Below, one piece after another: positions 14,866 through 19,574 of a DNA stretch of 19,574 nt. The notes beneath the pieces are model-generated. The model saw only the letters and a list, made by a program, of their open reading frames with translations, was not told the origin of the DNA and ran no database searches. Where the stretch lies: NCBI GenBank assembly GCA_028571885.1, contig JAPVVU010000010.1, positions 1-19,574 on the forward strand, given 5' to 3'. The DNA is from Gammaproteobacteria bacterium (GTDB lineage Bacteria > Pseudomonadota > Gammaproteobacteria > GRL18). A program made the translations under genes and the position numbers. Position 1 is the stretch's first letter, and the number at the start of each line of letters is the position of its first letter.

Positions 14866-15463
14866 AGTCTTCCGTGCCTTGCAGAATTCGTTTTATATTA
14901 CTGCGATGTCGCCAGACAAGGAGTATTGAAATAAAGACGGCCATGATAATCAATGTATCTGAACCACTGAGCCACCAAAAATAAAATGGGGCTAAAGCTG
15001 CGGTGACTAATGCAGACATCGATGATATTTTTAAACCATAGGCAACAGTAAGCCATGTCACCAGCATAGCAAGGGAGACAGGCCAGCTCACACCTAAGAT
15101 AGCCCCAAATGCAGTTGCCACCCCTTTACCGCCTTTAAAGCCGAAAAACACTGGATATAAGTGTCCCAGAAATGCCGCACAGGCAACCAGGGCTATGGTT
15201 AAATCATCACTTTTAAAAGCCACTGCAACTAAAACAGGCAGAAGTCCTTTCAACATATCACCAATCAGCGTGAAAGCCGCGGCTTTTTTGCCGCCGATGC
15301 GTAACACATTGGTGGCGCCTGGATTATTGGAACCTTCTGTTCTTGGATCAGGTAATCTCATGATTTTACAAGTAATAATAGCTGTAGAAATTGAGCCTAT
15401 AAGATAGGCGGCTATGGTTAGAACAGCAGTTAAAACAATAGTTGAAATAGGTTCGGCTGGCAC
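14864..15463 (-). CDS. plsY: Glycerol-3-phosphate acyltransferase PlsY
   Basis: A 199-aa inner-membrane enzyme that moves the acyl group from acyl-phosphate to glycerol-3-phosphate, the first step of phospholipid synthesis. Five or so membrane spans; motif 1 near YLIGSISTAII, motif 2 GSNNPGATN (44-52), motif 3 HLYPVFFGFKGGKGVATAFG (101-120). Normal length. The start is GTG at 15463, with AAGAGA upstream, just before the first membrane span. The stop TAG is formed at the junction with the inverted-repeat element, so the C-terminal end may have been altered by insertion. A second element lies about 24 bases upstream of the start and may affect its promoter. Confidence 0.95.
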   Translation of the reverse strand: MPAEPISTIVLTAVLTIAAYLIGSISTAIITCKIMRLPDPRTEGSNNPGATNVLRIGGKKAAAFTLIGDMLKGLLPVLVAVAFKSDDLTIALVACAAFLGHLYPVFFGFKGGKGVATAFGAILGVSWPVSLAMLVTWLTVAYGLKISSMSALVTAALAPFYFWWLSGSDTLIIMAVFISILLVWRHRSNIKRILQGTED

Positions 15464-15486
15464 GATTCTCTTATCTTATGTTAGTT

Positions 15487-15629
15487 AGTGTCCATCCGTT
15501 TATTCATCTTTTAGCTTCCCCCTTCTTTAGAAGGGGGACTGAGGGGGTTGCAAATCAACAACTTAAACCCCCTCTATCCCCCTTTGAAAAAGGGGGAGGT
15601 GAAAAAACAGTAATAAACGGATGGACACT
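15487..15629. mobile_element. MITE-like 143-bp element with 18-bp terminal inverted repeats
   Basis: AGTGTCCATCCGTTTATT (15487-15504) is the exact complement of 15612-15629. AGTT stands on both outer sides (15483-15486 and 15630-15633), a likely 4-bp target duplication; a TA duplication with ends starting at GTGTCC is the alternative. Inside are three GC-rich hairpins: CCCCCTTCT/AGAAGGGGG, GGGGGTT/AACCCCC and CCCCCTT/AAGGGGG. No reading frame. It lies between plsY and the superoxide-reductase-like gene, in the plsY promoter region. Confidence 0.75.
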
Positions 15630-15695
15630 AGTTATGCTTAGTTGTGTTAATTAATGAGTCCGCCATTATACAGTATTTTTTTAGTTATGTTCTTA

Positions 15696-15709
15696 TTGAC
15701 ATTTATCAA
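15696..15709 (+). promoter_or_regulatory. FNR/DNR-type box before the superoxide-reductase-like gene
   Basis: TTGACATTTATCAA matches TTGAT-N4-ATCAA at 9 of 10 positions. It is 93 bases before the ATG. TTGACA is also a perfect -35, so a plain sigma-70 promoter is possible. The -10 is not obvious (TATTAC at 15727 or nearby). Confidence 0.45.
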
Positions 15710-15801
15710 TAAAATCATAAACTCATTATTACCTTACAAGAAAAGTTCACACTCTCTCTTTTGTAAGAGCACGACAACTCTCAATTTTAAGGAATAAAAT
15801 T

Positions 15802-16272
15802 ATGTCAAAAACTATCGCACCATCTCATTCAGAAAAGAATCACCCAGAAAAGCCGACCAGTAGTCGCCGCTCATTTTTAAAAGGTGCCTTGTCTGCAGCC
15901 GCCGTTGCAACGGTTACGACCAGCACATCAAGCAATGTTTTTGCTTCTGAGCAGGCTTCGATGGCAGGCATTGTCTACACCAAAGAAAATCCCGGCAAAT
16001 GGGCAAAAAAAGTGGGGAGTCATTTACCCAGCATCACGATTAAAGGCCAGAATGTCACCGTGAACACCAATCATGGCATGTCGACCAAACATTTTATTGT
16101 CCGTCATACTCTGGTATCCAAAGATGGAGAAACTCTAGGAGAAAAGACTTTTACACCTGACAGTGAAGAGGCTACTTCCAGCTATACTCTGCCTGAAGGT
16201 TATAAGGGTAAGTTATATGCAACCAGTTTTTGTAATAAGCATGACTTCTGGCTAGCTGAAACTAAAGTGTGA
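15802..16272 (+). CDS. Tat-exported superoxide-reductase-like (desulfoferrodoxin-family) protein
   Basis: A 156-aa protein. A twin-arginine signal (SRRSFLK, residues 21-27) is followed by a hydrophobic stretch and a likely cut after NVFA (48). The mature part is the neelaredoxin/desulfoferrodoxin catalytic domain. The five iron ligands appear kept: His74 in SHLP, His91 and His97 in NHGMSTKHF, Cys144 and His147 in CNKHDFW. The Glu and Lys that precede the first ligand in classic enzymes (EKHVP) are Gly72 and Ser73 here. Tat export fits a metal-loaded periplasmic protein that could reduce superoxide or meet nitric oxide. Ribosome site AAGGA. A GCCTGGCA/TGCCAGGC hairpin (16321-16358) follows. 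An FNR-type box stands upstream and nnrS is convergent. Confidence 0.85.
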   Translation: MSKTIAPSHSEKNHPEKPTSSRRSFLKGALSAAAVATVTTSTSSNVFASEQASMAGIVYTKENPGKWAKKVGSHLPSITIKGQNVTVNTNHGMSTKHFIVRHTLVSKDGETLGEKTFTPDSEEATSSYTLPEGYKGKLYATSFCNKHDFWLAETKV

Positions 16273-16320
16273 TCACCTTACTTGTTCAAGCTGTATGAAC
16301 TTGAGTTTTAAACACTTGAC

Positions 16321-16358
16321 GCCTGGCAGTAAAAGAGTATGACTTTTTATTGCCAGGC
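16321..16358. terminator. Hairpin after the superoxide-reductase-like gene
   Basis: GCCTGGCA (16321-16328) pairs exactly with TGCCAGGC (16351-16358); TAAAA and TTTTTA extend the stem. No T-run follows on the plus strand, so intrinsic termination is uncertain. It lies between convergent genes. Confidence 0.45.
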
Positions 16359-16366
16359 TCACTAAT

Positions 16367-16408
16367 AAACCCTTACTAAAACCCTCACTAAAAACCCTTA
16401 CTAAAACC
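16367..16408. repeat. Short direct repeat between convergent genes
   Basis: AAACCCTTACTAAAACC occurs twice exactly (16367-16383 and 16392-16408) with a related CCCTCACTAAA between them, so it is an imperfect tandem array of a 12-13 bp unit. It is slippage-type repetitive DNA. Confidence 0.6.
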
Positions 16409-16438
16409 AAAGCTCACTTCACTCCACGTCACTTCAGT

Positions 16439-17620
16439 TTAACCTTCTCTGCCATCAACCCTGGGCTGAGTTAAAACCGGGGTGTAGACAATTGCAAAGA
16501 GAATGAAGGCAACAGTCCAGAGCACGGCAGACACTTCAATCCAAAGAATATAGTGTGCCATAGAAAACAGAGGAAATATGACCCGAATAATTGTTGCCAG
16601 AGTCAGGAGATAAAAACCACTCACAGCCAATTTTGAAGGCAGCATCTCACGCCCGGTATGCCCAAGAGAAACTCGCGCCATCATTCCGTATGTCGTAATA
16701 CCAATAACACCCACCGTCCAGGCATGAATAGCCAGATTATTGGCAACCAGATCCAGCCCCACCATCACTTTCATTGCAAAACCAATAAGAAACCACAAAT
16801 AACCCGCATAGAGCACCCAGAGGATCGGGGTATTAAGTACTGGCTTAGAAAACCAGGGAGCCACTCGCATGATATGTGCGACCAGAAGAATACCTGCCAA
16901 CAGAGAAATAATCAGCCCATTAAGCGCAAAAAAATCCGCCAGCGCCAGCAGTATTAACACAATTAATAATATTTTTTCTAACAATGGTCGTTCAACCACT
17001 TCTGTTTGCGGTACTACCACTCGGGTGAAAAAAGGCATCACACGTCCCGTCAGCACTTGAATAATGAGCAGAACACCGTATAGCGCTAATAAATTACCTT
17101 TTGCGACGCCAGTCGCCATGATACCAAGATGCTGACTTTGTACCAGTATATCAGCCAGCATGAAAACACTGATGATGGCAATCATAATGAAATTATTGCT
17201 TTGTTTTGCTTTGAGAATAGGATGCGCAACCGCCAGAGCCAAAAAGAAGAAGAATGACACATCAACAATGGCTATCACTATCCCGGGGACGGTTGTAAAG
17301 GGTAAAATTCGCGCTGCAAGCCAAATTACAGCTAAAAGTGCCAAAGGCACTTTGGTAATGGTATCGACATTGGTCCAGTTTTTAACGGCTGTCAGTAAAA
17401 AACCAGCAATAACAGCTGCGGCATAACCGAACAACATTTCATGGCTATGCCAGTCAATAAAACCATAATAGGTATTTAGCTGAATAATATTGACGTAAGC
17501 AAGCACCCAGGTGCCCATTAAAATAATGGCCGAAAAAGCCGCCAGCAGAAAAAAAGGACGAAAACCCAGGTTAAACAACGCAAAAGATTTTTTTGGCTGC
17601 TCATCGATTTGTATAAACAC
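16439..17620 (-). CDS. nnrS: NnrS family haem/copper membrane protein
   Basis: A 393-aa inner-membrane protein with about 12 spans. The family start FALFNLGFRPFFLLAA (13-28) and the motif DWHSHEMLFGYA (56-67), whose His58 and His60 are probable haem or metal ligands, identify it. Later marks are GRVMPFFTR and HAWTVGVIGITTYGMMAR, then SLGHTGR. NnrS proteins protect cells from nitric oxide and are found with denitrification genes; in Vibrio cholerae NnrS limits iron-chelate damage under nitrosative stress. Length is normal. The start is GTG with GGGGA upstream. Its promoter has an FNR/DNR box at textbook spacing. A MITE-like element separates it from sirB2. Confidence 0.93.
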   Translation of the reverse strand: MFIQIDEQPKKSFALFNLGFRPFFLLAAFSAIILMGTWVLAYVNIIQLNTYYGFIDWHSHEMLFGYAAAVIAGFLLTAVKNWTNVDTITKVPLALLAVIWLAARILPFTTVPGIVIAIVDVSFFFFLALAVAHPILKAKQSNNFIMIAIISVFMLADILVQSQHLGIMATGVAKGNLLALYGVLLIIQVLTGRVMPFFTRVVVPQTEVVERPLLEKILLIVLILLALADFFALNGLIISLLAGILLVAHIMRVAPWFSKPVLNTPILWVLYAGYLWFLIGFAMKVMVGLDLVANNLAIHAWTVGVIGITTYGMMARVSLGHTGREMLPSKLAVSGFYLLTLATIIRVIFPLFSMAHYILWIEVSAVLWTVAFILFAIVYTPVLTQPRVDGREG

Positions 17621-17649
17621 AAGTATCCCCGATAAGAATTTAAGTTGTC

Positions 17650-17691
17650 ATTAAAGCAACAATAACGTCAGGGATGAATGATTAAGATCAA
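17650..17691 (-). promoter_or_regulatory. Class II FNR/DNR promoter of nnrS
   Basis: On the minus strand TTGATCTTAATCAT (17691-17678) fits TTGAT-N4-ATCAA at 9 of 10 positions. TTTAAT (17655-17650) matches the -10 consensus at 5 of 6 and starts at the 30th base from the box centre. That puts the box at -41.5 and the transcript start near 17643, 23 bases before the GTG. Confidence 0.7.
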
Positions 17692-17711
17692 GATGAAAAA
17701 AACTTATTGGG

Positions 17712-17897
17712 TTTAACCTGAACAAATCAGTTGAACCGTAGCGAGAGCGATCATGGTGCTGAAGATTCAAGGCTTTACAAGTTATTTTGATTTTATTCGT
17801 AGTCACCCTACGGGTGAAGTCAAAATGTTTTGGAAAGTCTTGAAGATTCAGTGCATTGGACGCTCGCAGCAGGTTTAACTGGTTTGTTCAGGTTAAA
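17712..17897. mobile_element. MITE-like 186-bp inverted repeat between sirB2 and nnrS
   Basis: The end arms of 26 bases (17712-17737 and 17872-17897) are inverse copies with 2 mismatches, starting TTTAACCTGAACAAA. Complementarity continues inward (GCGAG, GCTGAA, ATTCAAG, TTTTGA) to a centre CACCC-tac-GGGTG. No coding capacity and no clear target duplication. It begins 3 bases after the sirB2 stop codon and ends 20 bases before the nnrS FNR box. Confidence 0.7.
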
Positions 17898-17900
17898 GAC

Positions 17901-18293
17901 TTATGAATAACTGAAAATCACTGTTGGTGCCTTGTAATGCGCCACATAGACAATATAAGAAAAAACCAAAACAGCCATCCCTGCCGCCATTATTCTGATG
18001 TTCTTTGTTTTTCCCCATCTTAGTGCAATCATGCCCAGTAAAATATAGATCAATAAACCAATAATTTTTTCTGCTATCCAAAAAGTGGTTAATGGATTGA
18101 CGCCAAGGATATAGACCATTGTCAATGCAGTAGCTAACAGTAAAGTGTCAACGTAGTGAGGTAGTTTTTTAAACCAGTATTTCGTCTGGCCAGGCGAATC
18201 ATTGAGTTTCAGAATAACACGGAAAATAAAACCGCTAATTGACAAGGTAATTGCGGTTACATGTAAATATTTAACAAATTCGTAAAAGGTCAT
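17901..18293 (-). CDS. SirB2 family membrane protein
   Basis: A 130-aa protein with four membrane segments. It starts MTFYEFVKYLHVTAITLSIS, continues with FIFRVIL and LPHYVDTLLLATALTM, and has the WIAEKIIGLLIYILLGMIALRWG stretch typical of the SirB family (split here: WIAEKIIGLLIYI then LLGMIALRWG). Conserved His11 and His46 could be metal or haem ligands. The family name comes from a Salmonella invasion locus, but most members, like this one, stand near redox genes and have no proved role. It reads toward nnrS. The ribosome site is weak. The element at 17712-17897 follows its stop at once. Confidence 0.82.
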   Translation of the reverse strand: MTFYEFVKYLHVTAITLSISGFIFRVILKLNDSPGQTKYWFKKLPHYVDTLLLATALTMVYILGVNPLTTFWIAEKIIGLLIYILLGMIALRWGKTKNIRIMAAGMAVLVFSYIVYVAHYKAPTVIFSYS

Positions 18294-18429
18294 TTTGCAT
18301 TCAATTCAAATTCTATACTGTATTGTTACTTGATTTTAACTGACTAATAAACGAACATGCTAGCTTAATTCGAGTTAGGTGGCGTTATTTGTATCTTACG
18401 CCATTTTATCATGTGTTATAAGTGACATT

Positions 18430-18465
18430 GGTTACAAGAACGGTTACAAGAACAGTTACAAAAAC
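18430..18465. repeat. 12-bp tandem repeat upstream of folB
   Basis: GGTTACAAGAAC occurs twice exactly (18430-18441, 18442-18453) and once with two changes (18454-18465). It lies in the folB leader. The in-frame reading through it would give a repetitive YKNG peptide, which is why an upstream folB start is unlikely. Confidence 0.7.
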
Positions 18466-18483
18466 GGCGATAGGGATACTGAC

Positions 18484-18849
18484 ATGAATCCGGGCATGGA
18501 TATTGTTTTTATTAAGCAACTGAAACTGGAAACCATTATCGGGATCCATGATTGGGAAAGAGAGAAACAGCAGCCGATTATTTTAGACATTGATATTGGC
18601 TGTTCAATAAAGTCAGCGGCACAAAGCGACCAGATAGAACACTGCATCGATTATTTCAGTGTTTGTGAAAGAATGAAGGAACTGGCTGAGACTCATCAGT
18701 ATCAATTAGTTGAATCCTTTGCGGAAGAAGTCAGCCGCATCATCCTGCAGGAATTTATGGCGCAGTGGGTTCGAGTTAAATTAAATAAACCCGCAGCTGT
18801 TAATGAAGCCAGTGGTGTGGGTGTAATGATTGAAAGACATCATGACTAA
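18484..18849 (+). CDS. folB: Dihydroneopterin aldolase
   Basis: A 121-aa enzyme of folate synthesis that cleaves dihydroneopterin to 6-hydroxymethyl-dihydropterin and glycolaldehyde. Marks: IGIHDWERE (19-27) with the substrate-binding Glu25, DYFSV (56-60), LVESFAEE and the catalytic Lys102 in KLNKPAAV. Length agrees with E. coli FolB (122). I chose ATG 18484 since AGGGA stands 7 bases before it; an ATG at 18496 is possible. Longer frames run through the 12-bp repeat and are not credible. folK follows 74 bases downstream, and its product uses the FolB product. Confidence 0.94.
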   Translation: MNPGMDIVFIKQLKLETIIGIHDWEREKQQPIILDIDIGCSIKSAAQSDQIEHCIDYFSVCERMKELAETHQYQLVESFAEEVSRIILQEFMAQWVRVKLNKPAAVNEASGVGVMIERHHD

Positions 18850-18910
18850 TGAATAAGAATTGAATAAGAATTGTGACGATGATTAAAGAATTGCGACAAT
18901 AATTAAAGAG
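18850..18910. repeat. Two short tandem repeats between folB and folK
   Basis: TGAATAAGAAT is duplicated (18850-18860, 18861-18871), followed by an imperfect 20-bp duplication (18871-18890, 18891-18910; TTGTGACGATGATTAAAGAA against TTGCGACAATAATTAAAGAG). The second copy reaches the folK ribosome site. Confidence 0.6.
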
Positions 18911-18923
18911 AGAATAGATACAA

Positions 18924-19439
18924 ATGAGCAAACATTTGGTTTATGTTGGCATTGGCAGCAATATTGACCAGGAAAAATACATTCGTCTTGCAGTACAATA
19001 TTTACGCAAATCATTTGGTGAACATTGTCACCTGCTTCTCTCACCCGTATATAAAACACAGGCAGTTGGTTTTGATGGTGACGATTTTTTTAACCTGGTT
19101 GCCTGTTTTTTTACAAGTTTATCCCCTTTTGATGTTGAAAAAAAACTTAAGGAAATTGAACATCAAAATGGTCGTCGCCGTGATCAGGAAAAATTTTCTG
19201 CCAGAACGCTGGATATCGACCTACTTCTCTATGACCAGGAAATTATTAATAGCAACGGCATCAGCATCCCCAGAGATGAAATTGAAAAATACGCATTTGT
19301 ACTTTCGCCATTGGCTGATCTAACTCCCAATTTAATTCATCCTCAAACACAAAAAACCGTTTTAGAAATGTGGCAGGAACTAAGCCAGTCAACTAATGCT
19401 GAAGCATTGGAAAAAATTGATTTCACCTGGAAAGGTTAG
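18924..19439 (+). CDS. folK: 2-amino-4-hydroxy-6-hydroxymethyldihydropteridine diphosphokinase
   Basis: A 171-aa enzyme that moves pyrophosphate from ATP to hydroxymethyl-dihydropterin before FolP. Seen: VYVGIGSNID (7-15), SPVYKTQAVGFDGDDFFNLV (40-59), EIEHQNGRRRDQEKF, and SARTLDIDLLLY with the Mg-binding Asp97 and Asp99. IPRDEIEKYAFVLSPLADL is close to the usual PHPRMHERAFVLxPLxD motif, with substitutions in the first part. Length is near that of E. coli (159) with a short tail. The ATG has AGAGAG about 10 bases upstream. Likely co-transcribed with folB. Confidence 0.95.
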   Translation: MSKHLVYVGIGSNIDQEKYIRLAVQYLRKSFGEHCHLLLSPVYKTQAVGFDGDDFFNLVACFFTSLSPFDVEKKLKEIEHQNGRRRDQEKFSARTLDIDLLLYDQEIINSNGISIPRDEIEKYAFVLSPLADLTPNLIHPQTQKTVLEMWQELSQSTNAEALEKIDFTWKG

Positions 19440-19500
19440 AGCCAGAGGCATGTCTTGCAAGCCACATTTTATAGACCATGGATTGTAGACAAAGCAGACC

Positions 19501-19523
19501 TTTAAACATTGAGAGTGTTTAAA
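19501..19523. repeat. 8-bp inverted repeat after folK
   Basis: TTTAAACA (19501-19508) and TGTTTAAA (19516-19523) can form a hairpin 62 bases after folK. No T-run follows. The rest of 19440-19574 has no gene that I can support. Confidence 0.35.
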
Positions 19524-19574
19524 CCTGGAATAATGAGTTGAACCTACACATGAAGGAATGAGTTCATGCAATTA

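Noticed and set aside
18379..18483. Longer 156-aa FolB
   Set aside because: The extra N-terminus is read from a 12-bp tandem repeat and makes the protein longer than the family; AGGGA supports ATG 18484.
1..19574. CRISPR array, rRNA, prophage or intact transposase
   Set aside because: No regularly spaced repeats, no rRNA sequence, and no frame with transposase or integrase motifs was found on reading both strands.

Overview
The window looks like chromosome from an AT-rich gammaproteobacterium. The evidence is the macromolecular-synthesis operon rpsU-yqeY-dnaG-rpoD with tsaD divergent from it, plsY and folB/folK nearby, a tRNA gene that encodes its own CCA, and Shine-Dalgarno and sigma-70 signals of the usual type. 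The presence of nnrS, a Tat-exported superoxide-reductase-like protein and FNR/DNR-type boxes suggests a bacterium that meets low oxygen and nitric oxide. I cannot name the genus.

Region 1 (1-8444) is accessory. It holds a membrane-anchored protein with a LamG-like C-terminus, an alpha/beta hydrolase, a thermolysin/fungalysin-type metallopeptidase with an Ada-like zinc motif at its C-terminus, a helical-repeat protein and a putative molybdenum-cofactor carrier. The long AT-rich gaps between them contain several unlisted small genes: 38-, 36- and 32-aa single-span membrane peptides and a 71-aa two-span protein. They also contain two similar promoter/palindrome-plus-hairpin units that look like small RNA genes.

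Region 2 (8445-14702) is core: tRNA-Ile2(CAU), rpoD, dnaG, yqeY and rpsU on the minus strand, with an attenuator-like terminator after rpsU, and tsaD on the plus strand.

Region 3 (14703-18300) is core DNA interrupted by mobile or stress-related material. Three long MITE-like inverted repeats (14705-14865, 15487-15629, 17712-17897) surround plsY and a superoxide-reductase-like/nnrS/sirB2 group. This group sits between plsY and folB, which are direct divergent neighbours in enterobacteria. Two of the elements abut stop codons, and one of them supplies the last bases of the plsY stop.

Region 4 (18300-19574) carries folB and folK of folate synthesis.

Across the window, sequences close to TTGAT-N4-ATCAA precede the metallopeptidase, the two-gene small-membrane-peptide operon, the superoxide-reductase-like gene and nnrS. 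For the metallopeptidase and nnrS a -10 hexamer lies exactly where a class II FNR/DNR promoter would have it. This points to a shared low-oxygen or nitric-oxide response that links otherwise scattered genes.
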